This document shows, piece by piece, positions 1 to 5,152 of a stretch of DNA of 5,152 bases. Positions within the stretch are counted from its first letter, which is position 1. Each line of letters starts with the position of its first letter. The notes under the pieces were generated by a model, which worked only from the letters and a program-made list of their open reading frames with translations, was not told the origin of the DNA and did not search any database. The stretch lies in contig DEUU01000150.1 of NCBI GenBank assembly GCA_002362735.1, positions 1 through 5,152 of the forward strand, in the 5' to 3' direction. Source of the stretch: Dehalococcoidia bacterium UBA3254 (GTDB lineage: Bacteria > Chloroflexota > Dehalococcoidia > Dehalococcoidales > UBA3254). The translations under genes were made by a program, and so were the position numbers.

Positions 1-131
1 TATCCGAAAAAGAGAAACAACAGATTGTTTCTTTCCTTACCGGTACTGAAGAGCATATGCGAATCGCTCTGGAAAATCGTACCATTATGCTGGAACATGT
101 GGATAAATTACTGCAACAAGAAAATCCCTGA
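1..131 (+). CDS. 3' end of an unrecognised protein (partial, truncated by window edge)
   Basis: An open frame enters from the left edge and ends at TGA 129-131, giving 42 visible C-terminal residues that begin SEKEKQQIVSFL and end DKLLQQENP. The composition is charged and rich in Leu, Glu and Gln, with no Pro or Gly beyond one Gly and the terminal Pro, so it is probably all helical. This would suit the C-terminal helix of a small regulator (MarR- or PadR-like tails look similar), but no diagnostic motif is visible and I assign no function. Of the three forward frames this is the one that stays open and ends 50 bases before the next gene on the same strand, so it may be the upstream member of the same transcription unit. 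The call that it is coding is moderate; identity is unknown. Confidence 0.5.
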   Translation, partial: SEKEKQQIVSFLTGTEEHMRIALENRTIMLEHVDKLLQQENP

Positions 132-166
132 TTGTTAACATGCGAATTCGTCCGGTTTATTAACCC

Positions 167-175
167 GAGGAGGAG
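167..175 (+). promoter_or_regulatory. Strong Shine-Dalgarno that fixes the TTG start of the methyltransferase
   Basis: The run GAGGAGGAG contains a full GGAGG core ending 8 bases before TTG 182-184. An in-frame TAA at 161-163 rules out any earlier start, so this site selects the TTG codon rather than the downstream ATG at residue 17. Confidence 0.8.
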
Positions 176-181
176 TATTCA

Positions 182-799
182 TTGAGTAAAATCCGTACGG
201 CGACAGTGGAAAAGAAGCAACACGGGAGCATGGGAAATTGGGCACCGTATTATGACCTGTTAATGACATTTATGAGCCTGGGAAGAGAGAAAAAGTTACG
301 GCAGTTGGAAATCGAACTTGCACGGTTGAAACCCGGAGATAAAGTCCTGGAAATAGGCTGCGGCACGGGGTCGTTAATTATCGCGGCAAAAGAACAAGTA
401 GGACCATCAGGGGAGGCGGTAGGTATCGATATTGCCCCTGAAATGACGGCGGCGGCTGGTCGGAAAGTAACACGAAAACAGATGGATGTTTCGATTAAAG
501 TTGGCAGTATCGCCAGTATTCCTTTACCGGATAATCATTTTGACGCGGTAATCTGCAGTTTCATGATTTTTCATATGCCGGATGAGGTTAGAAATAAGGG
601 ATTTCAAGAAATATATCGTGTTCTCAAACCCGGAGGCCACTATTTTATCTTTGACGGGGCAACGCGCAACAAACAATATGATATCCGTGAATTGGCTCCA
701 ATCCTCAAAACAAACTCCTTTACTGAGATAGAAACCGGCGAAACCAGTTTTATGTTTATGAAGGGATTTTTCCTACGTAGTAAAGCAACAAAGAAATAA
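182..799 (+). CDS. Class I SAM-dependent methyltransferase (Methyltransf_11/UbiE-like fold)
   Basis: A 205-residue soluble protein expected to transfer a methyl group from S-adenosylmethionine; the acceptor is unknown. The Rossmann-fold signatures appear in order: motif I VLEIGCGTG at 55-63, the acidic ribose-binding residue D83 in GIDIAPEM, motif II around PLPDNHFDAVIC (114-125), and the post-II segment RVLKPGG at 146-152. The N-terminal NWAPYYDLL (19-27) resembles the helix that caps the SAM pocket in UbiE-type enzymes. Only about 50 residues follow the last motif, so the substrate-binding part is minimal. Its cysteines are C60 and C125, without the set expected of ArsM arsenite methyltransferases, so I do not call it ArsM. 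The start is TTG, chosen on the strong Shine-Dalgarno and the in-frame stop just upstream. It precedes the metal-sensor gene by 79 bases on the same strand and could be co-transcribed with it. Confidence 0.88.
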   Translation: MSKIRTATVEKKQHGSMGNWAPYYDLLMTFMSLGREKKLRQLEIELARLKPGDKVLEIGCGTGSLIIAAKEQVGPSGEAVGIDIAPEMTAAAGRKVTRKQMDVSIKVGSIASIPLPDNHFDAVICSFMIFHMPDEVRNKGFQEIYRVLKPGGHYFIFDGATRNKQYDIRELAPILKTNSFTEIETGETSFMFMKGFFLRSKATKK

Positions 800-830
800 A
801 CCCGGTTAGTAACTTCCGATCTGACTTAAC

Positions 831-859
831 TTGCTCCATTCGGATATCTGGCATATCAT
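831..859 (+). promoter_or_regulatory. Possible weak promoter for the metal-sensor gene
   Basis: TTGCTC (831-836) and TATCAT (854-859) are separated by exactly 17 bases; the -10 box matches the consensus at five of six positions but the -35 only at its TTG. Transcription would start near 866, leaving a leader of only about a dozen bases that begins at the Shine-Dalgarno. No G/C-tract operator like the one before the ATPase is visible here, so self-regulation of the sensor is not supported. Read-through from the methyltransferase is an equally good explanation for its expression. Confidence 0.25.
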
Positions 860-878
860 GAAGGCGGAGGGCAGGCCA

Positions 879-1178
879 ATGAAAGATATACATACCGAAG
901 ACCATCCCGGACACCGTCATTTTCAGACGAAGACAGTGATCAACCGATTATCACGCGCTGAGGGGCATATCCGGGCGATTAAGCGAATGCTGGAGGAAGA
1001 CCGGCCGTGTCCTGAAGTATTGATCCAATTGGCTGCAGTAAAGTCGGCAATACAAAAAGCCAGCCAGATCGTTCTGGAAGACCACATACAGACCTGTATG
1101 ACCGAAGCGGTAGACAAAGGTACCTACGAAGCAGAATGGCAAAACCTGAAGAAAGCTTTAGATAAGTATATTGACTAA
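879..1178 (+). CDS. CsoR/RcnR/InrS-family metal-responsive transcriptional repressor
   Basis: A 99-residue all-helical DNA-binding sensor (DUF156 family) that binds operators when metal-free and lets go on metal binding. Family hallmarks are INRLSRAEGHIRAIKRML (21-38) and the ligand set C44, H69, C73, spaced exactly as the X-Y-Z ligands of CsoR (Cys-x24-His-x3-Cys). H12 lies 32 residues before C44, the spacing of the N-terminal W ligand in RcnR (His3/Cys35) and InrS (His21/Cys53), so the full set reads His-Cys-His-Cys. The N-terminus is His-rich (H5, H9, H12, H14). That set suits Cu(I) or Ni(II) sensing; FrmR-type aldehyde sensing is unlikely because Z is Cys. The frame is open from TTG 831, but GGAGGG (866-871) lies 7 bases before ATG 879, whereas 831 and ATG 858 have no such site. 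It converges on the ATPase, its likely target. Confidence 0.92.
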   Translation: MKDIHTEDHPGHRHFQTKTVINRLSRAEGHIRAIKRMLEEDRPCPEVLIQLAAVKSAIQKASQIVLEDHIQTCMTEAVDKGTYEAEWQNLKKALDKYID

Positions 1179-1195
1179 TCCCATTACTGGGTCAA
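1171..1195. terminator. Weak hairpin between convergent stop codons
   Basis: CCCA (1180-1183) pairs with TGGG (1188-1191) across a TTAC loop, and TTGA (1171-1174) pairs with TCAA (1192-1195) across a five-base bulge. The structure overlaps the stop codons of both convergent genes. There is no T-run on either side, so an intrinsic terminator is doubtful; it is the only candidate in the 13-base gap. Confidence 0.22.
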
Positions 1196-3078
1196 GTAAA
1201 GGTGATCTTCCGTGCGCTGACCAGCCTGGCGGAATTAACTACCACCGCAACTGAACCAAGATTATGGAATAGTGCCGCTCCTATGGGACTCAGAATACCT
1301 GAAGCGGCAGCGCCAATACCTATTAGATTGAATACCAGAGCAAAAGCAAGATTCTGTTTTATCGTTCTCAGGGTATACCGGCTCAAATTAATGGCCTCAG
1401 CCGCTTTAAGGACATCGTCTTTCATCAACACAATGTCCGCCGTGTCCATAGCAACATCAGTCCCGGAAATGCTCATCGCCACTCCGACGTCCGCCTGAGC
1501 AAGTGCCGGAGCGTCGTTTATTCCATCTCCTACCATTGCTACCTTATAACCTTCATCCTGCAGCTGTTTAATTGCATCGACTTTCTGTGCCGGGAGTAAT
1601 CTGGCTTGCCATTCATCAATCCCCACAGAGGTAGCAACACATTTGGCGACCTCTGGACTATCTCCGGTAAGCATTACCACCCTCTTCACGCCTGAGCGTT
1701 TCAACTGCCCAATAGCAAGGTTCATATCTTTGCGTACAGTGTCAGCTACACCGATTATACCGATAGCTTTGCCCGATAAGGCTACCAGAAACGGCGTCAA
1801 CCCCTCCTCAGCCATACTACTAATATCAGAATGTGCGGAAGATGGAAGAGTAACGTTCTGCTCCTGAAGAAGCTTCTCCGTACCGACAATTATCAGTGAT
1901 CCATTTAGTTTCGCAATCGCTCCTTGTCCGGGGATAACATGGAACTCGTCGGCACCGGAAATACTTAAGTTCAATTCTATCGCTTTGTTAAGAATAGCTT
2001 TACTCAATGGATGCTCCGACAACCTTTCAGCTACTGCTGCCATTCCCAAAACATCCCGGTCTGTCATTCCAGCGAAGGCAGTGATCCTCACCACCCGTGG
2101 TTCACCCATGGTGATTGTACCGGTCTTATCCAGGGCCATAGCAGTCACCCGGCCGGCTGCTTCAAGCCGGGCACCACCTTTTATCAGAATACCTCGCCTG
2201 GCACCGTTGGCGACACCGGCGATAACAGCGATAGGAGTAGCCATGACCAGGGCACAGGGGCAAGCTACGATTAGTACTGCTAATGCACTGGTTATATTGC
2301 GGGTAATAATATAGACAATACCGGACACAACCAGGATCAGTGGAGTGAAATATTTCGCATACTTGTCTGCTACTCGTACGACCGGCGCACGATTACCTTC
2401 TGCTTCTTCCACTAGATCCACTATCCTGGAGAGCGTAGTACTATCGCCAATCTTAGTAGCCTTTATCTCTATAGCTCCTAACTCGTTCAGTGTCCCGGCA
2501 TAGACCTCACTGCCTTTAACTTTGGCAACAGGTACTGACTCTCCGGTGATCGGAGCCTGGTTGACTGATGCCTGACCGGATATTACCACTCCGTCGACCG
2601 CGATACGCTCACCTGACTTTGTTATTATCACATCATCAATTTTCACATCGTCCAAATTGATGACAGATTCTTTACTATCTCGACGAATACAAACAGTAGT
2701 AGGAATCAATTTCCCGAGGTCACCAAGCGCTGTCCGCGCTCTTTCTGCTGTGAAATCTTCGAGTATCTTTCCGAAGAGCATCATGAAAGCAACGAAACCC
2801 GCCGAAAGATATTCCTTGAAAAATACGGATACAATGATGGCGATGGCAACAAGCTCATCGACATTCATCTCTCGTCTGAAAATACCCCGAATCGCACCGA
2901 TAATGATTGGTAATCCGCCTACAACGACTGCTGCCAGTGCAAAAATAGTTGCGACCAGCGATGCACCTCGAAACAGGCCGATGATCGCACTGGACAATAT
3001 TAATACTGCGGTGGTCGCGGTGATAATGAATTCTCGTGAAATGAGAACAGTCCTGTATCTTTTTAAGAAGCTTGCCAT
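1192..3078 (-). CDS. P1B-type heavy-metal-transporting ATPase, without N-terminal HMA domain
   Basis: A 628-residue membrane pump that couples ATP hydrolysis to export of a soft metal ion. Landmarks in order: about four membrane helices in residues 12-108; actuator loop TGES at 178-181; the metal-binding CPC at 273-275 in the sixth helix; phosphorylated D317 in DKTGT; the P1B nucleotide-domain SEHPL at 354-358; TGD at 471-473; hinge GDGINDAP at 517-524; and two C-terminal helices (576-618). The N-terminus goes straight into membrane helices, so there is no HMA or His-rich domain. The last helix reads LFHNLGSVAVVVNSARL; it lacks the Asp of ZntA/CadA-type Zn/Cd pumps and the MxxSS of Cu pumps, and most resembles mycobacterial CtpC-like Mn/Zn pumps as I recall them. 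The metal is therefore undetermined. The start is ATG with AGGGGGG 4 bases upstream, within a putative CsoR-type operator. Confidence 0.93.
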   Translation of the reverse strand: MASFLKRYRTVLISREFIITATTAVLILSSAIIGLFRGASLVATIFALAAVVVGGLPIIIGAIRGIFRREMNVDELVAIAIIVSVFFKEYLSAGFVAFMMLFGKILEDFTAERARTALGDLGKLIPTTVCIRRDSKESVINLDDVKIDDVIITKSGERIAVDGVVISGQASVNQAPITGESVPVAKVKGSEVYAGTLNELGAIEIKATKIGDSTTLSRIVDLVEEAEGNRAPVVRVADKYAKYFTPLILVVSGIVYIITRNITSALAVLIVACPCALVMATPIAVIAGVANGARRGILIKGGARLEAAGRVTAMALDKTGTITMGEPRVVRITAFAGMTDRDVLGMAAVAERLSEHPLSKAILNKAIELNLSISGADEFHVIPGQGAIAKLNGSLIIVGTEKLLQEQNVTLPSSAHSDISSMAEEGLTPFLVALSGKAIGIIGVADTVRKDMNLAIGQLKRSGVKRVVMLTGDSPEVAKCVATSVGIDEWQARLLPAQKVDAIKQLQDEGYKVAMVGDGINDAPALAQADVGVAMSISGTDVAMDTADIVLMKDDVLKAAEAINLSRYTLRTIKQNLAFALVFNLIGIGAAASGILSPIGAALFHNLGSVAVVVNSARLVSARKITFT

Positions 3079-3100
3079 ATATCCCCCCTAGAGGGATATA
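3078..3100. promoter_or_regulatory. Putative CsoR/RcnR-family operator over the ATPase start
   Basis: A 23-base imperfect inverted repeat has arms TATATCCC (3078-3085) and GGGATATA (3093-3100), a CTAG core (3088-3091) and a run of six C on the + strand (3083-3088). An A/T-flanked G/C tract in inverted repeat is the known character of operators bound by CsoR, RcnR, InrS and FrmR, and such a regulator is encoded next door. It covers the ATPase start codon edge, its Shine-Dalgarno (read as AGGGGGG on the - strand), the expected transcription start and part of the -10 box, so a bound repressor would exclude RNA polymerase. Confidence 0.68.
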
Positions 3101-3127
3101 ATATTACATCCTTTAAATTCAGGTCAA
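3098..3127 (-). promoter_or_regulatory. Promoter of the metal ATPase gene
   Basis: On the - strand TTGACC (3127-3122) and TATTAT (3103-3098) are each one mismatch from the sigma-70 consensus, with an 18-base spacer. Transcription would begin near 3091, inside the operator, leaving a leader of about a dozen bases that is mostly Shine-Dalgarno. This tight packing agrees with on/off control by the sensor. Confidence 0.5.
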
Positions 3128-3137
3128 ATTACTATAT

Positions 3138-3151
3138 GCTGTGCAAACAGC
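3138..3151. repeat. Small inverted repeat in the divergent intergenic region
   Basis: GCTGT (3138-3142) and ACAGC (3147-3151) flank a GCAA loop. It lies upstream of both divergent genes, about 50 bases before the MFS start. It could be a minor protein-binding site or hairpin; nothing identifies a partner, and a five-base arm can arise by chance. Confidence 0.2.
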
Positions 3152-3202
3152 TTGAAGTATCGATGGTAAACCTTCTTTTTATAAAGGGGGACAGCTCCTA
3201 AA

Positions 3203-4438
3203 ATGAGTCTCGGACCGAACTGGATCAATAAAGACGGCAAGCTACTTATCGTTAATCTAGCAATCCGTACCCTGGCTCAGAGTGCGGCTTCGGTAATTCT
3301 AGCTCTATATCTGGACAAACTTGGATACAGCCTGATACAAATCGGGGCTTTTCTCAGTGCGGGGGTGGCTGGCTCGGCTGCACTCACTCTTGTGGTGAGT
3401 TTGATCGCTGGCAGGATTGGCCGTAGGCGCTTGATGGTCTTCTTTGCGGCGTTGACCGGTGTGTCCGGACTGGCCATGGTGTTTGTGCACAGCTTTATTC
3501 CGCTAATGTTCATCGCTTTCCTTGGGAATGTTGGTGCCGGAGGTATTTCCCCGGCGGCACCTCTAGAGCAGGCAAGTCTATCGGATACGGCGCCCCCGGC
3601 AAAACGAACCGACCTCTTTGCTTTCTATCGGATCTCCGGGTTGGTAGGTGCTACCGTGGGTGCACTGGCAGCCGGATTACCACCTTTACTGCGCACTTCT
3701 TTTTCCATGAGTGAACTCGGTTCTTTTAAAGCCATGTACATCGGATTCAGCGTAATACTGCTAGCCGCAACGTTTCTCTACGCATTTTTATCTCCGGCAG
3801 TAGAAGTTACAAAGACACAGAAACTTTTGACAAATCCTTTGAAGCTTCCTTCAAGACGGCTAATTTTTACCCTGACCGGGCTTTTTGCTATCGATAGTTT
3901 CGCCGGTTCCCTTTTCGCTCAGAGTCTTGCCTCATACTGGTTCTATACAAGATTCGGTATGACTCTAAAAGACCTGGCACTTATATTTTCCCTCTCAAAT
4001 GTACTCGGGGCAATTTCCTTATGGGTTGCCGCTAAACTTGGGAATTGGATCGGACTCATTAATACCATGGTTTTTACTCATATTCCATCAAGCCTGTTTC
4101 TAGTTGCTGCCGTTTTTGCGCCAACTCCGGGTCTGGTCATCGTTTTCTGGCAACTAAGGTCATTTTTCAGCATGATGGACCAGCCTACCCGGGACTCTTA
4201 TACCATGTCCATGGTGCAACCCCAGGAAAGAGTGGCAATGGCCGGAATCAATACTGTCGGGAGAGGTGTTACCGGGACTGTAGCACCGGTTATATCCAGT
4301 GCCTTATGGCAAGCTTTTTCCGCGACGGTACCTATTATTGGTTGTGCCGTGCTAAAAATTACTTACGATTTGTCACTCTTCTTTATGTTCCGAAAAGTCA
4401 AAGCACCTCAGGAAAAAGTCAAAAACAAACTAGCGTAA
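3203..4438 (+). CDS. Major facilitator superfamily transporter, substrate unknown
   Basis: A 411-residue inner-membrane secondary transporter with about twelve hydrophobic segments in two halves, split by a polar loop near residues 200-218. The cytoplasmic loop 2-3 carries a motif-A-like AGRIGRRR (69-76) in which the usual Asp is missing. Other marked segments are SPAAPLEQASLSD (116-128) before helix 5, D231 inside helix 7, and a polar loop MDQPTRDSYTMSM (325-337) followed by VQPQERVAMAGI (338-349). The last two recur in a broad group of bacterial MFS proteins without a defined substrate. The C-terminus is basic and lacks the His-rich tail of NreB/NrsD nickel exporters. The start is ATG with AAAGGGGGA 12 bases upstream, slightly far; an in-frame TAA at 3182-3184 excludes a longer protein. 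It is divergent from the ATPase across 124 bases, so a role in the same metal response is possible but unproven. Confidence 0.85.
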   Translation: MSLGPNWINKDGKLLIVNLAIRTLAQSAASVILALYLDKLGYSLIQIGAFLSAGVAGSAALTLVVSLIAGRIGRRRLMVFFAALTGVSGLAMVFVHSFIPLMFIAFLGNVGAGGISPAAPLEQASLSDTAPPAKRTDLFAFYRISGLVGATVGALAAGLPPLLRTSFSMSELGSFKAMYIGFSVILLAATFLYAFLSPAVEVTKTQKLLTNPLKLPSRRLIFTLTGLFAIDSFAGSLFAQSLASYWFYTRFGMTLKDLALIFSLSNVLGAISLWVAAKLGNWIGLINTMVFTHIPSSLFLVAAVFAPTPGLVIVFWQLRSFFSMMDQPTRDSYTMSMVQPQERVAMAGINTVGRGVTGTVAPVISSALWQAFSATVPIIGCAVLKITYDLSLFFMFRKVKAPQEKVKNKLA

Positions 4439-4451
4439 GTGAGTCATTTAG

Positions 4452-4750
4452 AATAAAACGCCGTCAGAATTGACTGGAGATCAACAAATTCGATCTCGTG
4501 GGTTATTCCAAGCTAACAAACAGGCTTTCGAACATCGGGTTCTGTCTACCGTCAAGTACCGCTCAACATATCAAGGTATCGAAATCGATACTGCCATTTA
4601 AGTGTTAAACAAGGTAATTATCAAGGCTAATTATACTAACGAAACTCACAAGTTTGTACAAATTGGTGCACTCACTGTTATACCCTTCGCTCTGAAGCTA
4701 AAATGCTGTCCATGGTAGCCGAACGTATGAACCTGTTTCGTATCTTCAGA
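4452..4750 (+). pseudogene. Decayed 3' remnant of an IS200/IS605-type tnpB (RNA-guided nuclease/transposon-accessory gene)
   Basis: Pieces of the TnpB C-terminal third appear in the right order but in broken frames. One frame (4452-4715, interrupted by TAA 4599-4601) reads YRSTYQGIEI (the YKAxxxGIEV segment that follows the RuvC-II region), then ANYT (about 4626-4637), and later GALTV and LKLKCCPW (ending 4715). A second frame reads SQVCTN at 4646-4663. Joining SQVCTN to GALTV by restoring two bases at 4664 gives SQVCTNCGALTV, very close to the TnpB zinc-ribbon TSQxCSxCGAL; loss of one TG from TGTGG would explain the shift. ERMNLFRI at 4721-4744 sits where the RuvC-III DRDVNAARNI is expected. 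The first two thirds of the gene are missing, and I found no tnpA, terminal hairpin or guide RNA. The match is from memory of the family, so the call is tentative. Confidence 0.42.
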
Positions 4751-4835
4751 CCGTTGATTGTCAAAGGATCAAATACACCCGACATCTCTATGCTCCTGTA
4801 CATGCGTTATTTACTAGCGTATATTCACTAAGATA

Positions 4836-4841
4836 TATAAT
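4836..4841 (+). promoter_or_regulatory. Perfect -10 box upstream of the arabinofuranosidase gene
   Basis: TATAAT stands in a very A/T-rich run 54 bases before ATG 4896. The best upstream partner, TTTACT at 4810-4815, is weak and 20 bases away, so the promoter may depend on an activator or may be fortuitous. The implied leader would be about 48 bases. Confidence 0.4.
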
Positions 4842-4895
4842 ATGTTGGATTTTCGCTGATATACCACAAATTAATCAAACGGGAGAAATGGCACG

Positions 4896-5152
4896 ATGAG
4901 CAACACAGCAACGATAACAGTCCATCCAGCCTACAAGATCGGGAACATCTCACCACGCCTTTTTGGCGCTTTTCTTGAACCGATAGGTTCCATGGTCAAC
5001 GGTACCGTGTATAATCCGAAACACCCGACTGCCGATGAAAAAGGATTCCGCCGAGATTTTATCGATGCATTAAAGAATACCGGTCTGCCGGTAGTGCGCA
5101 TGCCGGGCGGAAACTTCGTTTCGGGATGGGACTGGAAAGATTCGATAGGACC
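4896..5152 (+). CDS. Alpha-L-arabinofuranosidase, glycoside hydrolase family 51 (N-terminal part, truncated by window edge)
   Basis: The first 85 residues of an enzyme that releases alpha-linked L-arabinofuranose from arabinan- or arabinoxylan-type chains. The segment ISPRLFGAFLEPIG (18-31), with E28, and VVRMPGGNFVSGWDWKD (66-82) are diagnostic of GH51. By alignment in mind with the Geobacillus AbfA structure, E28, R68 and N73 match substrate-pocket residues Glu29, Arg69 and Asn74; the catalytic acid/base and nucleophile lie beyond the window. No signal peptide is present, so it is probably cytoplasmic and acts on imported oligosaccharides. The start is ATG 4896 with GGGAG (4881-4885) upstream; the earlier ATG at 4888 reaches a stop after three codons. 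It is on the same strand as the MFS gene but 457 bases away with its own -10 box, and its function is unrelated to the metal genes. Confidence 0.93.
   Translation, partial: MSNTATITVHPAYKIGNISPRLFGAFLEPIGSMVNGTVYNPKHPTADEKGFRRDFIDALKNTGLPVVRMPGGNFVSGWDWKDSIG

Larger units (their letters stand above)
4439..4895. other. 457-base stretch without an intact gene
   Basis: All six frames are interrupted; the longest forward opening is a 63-codon run at 4640-4828 without a Shine-Dalgarno. Right after the MFS gene come short inverted repeats without T-runs: GTCA/TGAC (4463-4474) and GAGATC/GATCTC (4477-4482 and 4492-4497). A perfect palindrome with 7-base arms GTATCGA/TCGATAC lies at 4576-4591. The middle looks like a decayed tnpB end, and the last 60 bases hold a probable promoter for the arabinofuranosidase gene. 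No clear terminator for the MFS gene is visible. Confidence 0.6.

Noticed and set aside
134..164. GTTAA/TTAAC inverted repeat before the methyltransferase as an operator
   Set aside because: Five-base arms separated by 21 bases of unpaired sequence are within chance expectation, and no regulator site type matches.
831..878. Longer 115-residue form of the sensor starting at TTG 831
   Set aside because: No Shine-Dalgarno precedes 831, and the extra 16 residues are not typical of the family; ATG 879 has GGAGGG at good spacing.
923..1142. Two - strand open frames inside the sensor gene
   Set aside because: They lie wholly antisense to a well-supported CsoR-family gene and have no initiation signals.
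1202..2314. Several open frames on the + strand inside the ATPase gene (for example 1202-1498, 1643-1867, 1985-2314)
   Set aside because: They are antisense to an unbroken, motif-complete ATPase, have no Shine-Dalgarno and encode no recognisable domain.
2657..3091. 144-codon + strand open frame over the 5' end of the ATPase
   Set aside because: Antisense shadow of the membrane-helix coding region; it shows no known domain and would run through the promoter/operator of the real gene.
3181..3202. Second CsoR-type operator at the GGGGG run before the MFS gene
   Set aside because: The flanks do not form an A/T-rich inverted repeat; the run is adequately explained as a Shine-Dalgarno.
4520..4560. 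TTCGAAC run resembling a tRNA T-arm
   Set aside because: The flanking bases do not pair as a T-stem and no anticodon or acceptor arm can be folded on either strand.
4640..4831. 63-codon open frame with clustered Cys (C6, C10, C13) as a small zinc protein
   Set aside because: No start codon before the Cys cluster and no Shine-Dalgarno; the Cys-rich part is better explained as the frameshifted TnpB zinc ribbon.

Overview
The window looks like a bacterial chromosome segment of moderate G+C content. It carries a small metal-response cluster followed, after a gene-free stretch, by the start of a carbohydrate gene. Shine-Dalgarno-led genes with TTG and ATG starts and a CsoR/RcnR-family sensor support a bacterium. 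I cannot place the phylum with confidence; an anaerobic Chloroflexota or Bacillota member would fit, but that is a guess.

Layout, left to right. (1) The 3' tail of an unrecognised gene (1-131, +). (2) A small class I SAM-dependent methyltransferase (182-799, +). (3) A CsoR/RcnR/InrS-family metal sensor (879-1178, +) with a His-Cys-His-Cys ligand set. (4) Convergent to it, with only 13 bases between the stop codons, a 628-residue P1B-type heavy-metal ATPase (1192-3078, -) that has no N-terminal metal-binding domain and an atypical last membrane helix. (5) A 124-base divergent intergenic region. It holds a probable ATPase promoter and, over its -10 box, transcription start, Shine-Dalgarno and start codon, a G/C-tract inverted repeat like CsoR-family operators. 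(6) A 12-helix MFS transporter (3203-4438, +). (7) A 457-base stretch without an intact gene (4439-4895). It contains what I read as the decayed 3' end of an IS200/IS605-type tnpB, then a good -10 box. (8) The N-terminus of a GH51 alpha-L-arabinofuranosidase (4896 to the window edge, +).

Likely logic: the sensor represses the ATPase through the operator at 3078-3100 and releases it when its metal binds, so the ATPase exports the excess ion. The methyltransferase lies upstream of the sensor and may share its transcript. The MFS transporter shares the intergenic region with the ATPase, but its substrate and regulation are not evident. The metal cannot be fixed: the sensor ligands fit Cu(I) or Ni(II), while the ATPase helix motif resembles neither classical Cu nor Zn/Cd pumps. 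The arabinofuranosidase belongs to a separate functional unit beyond the transposon relic.
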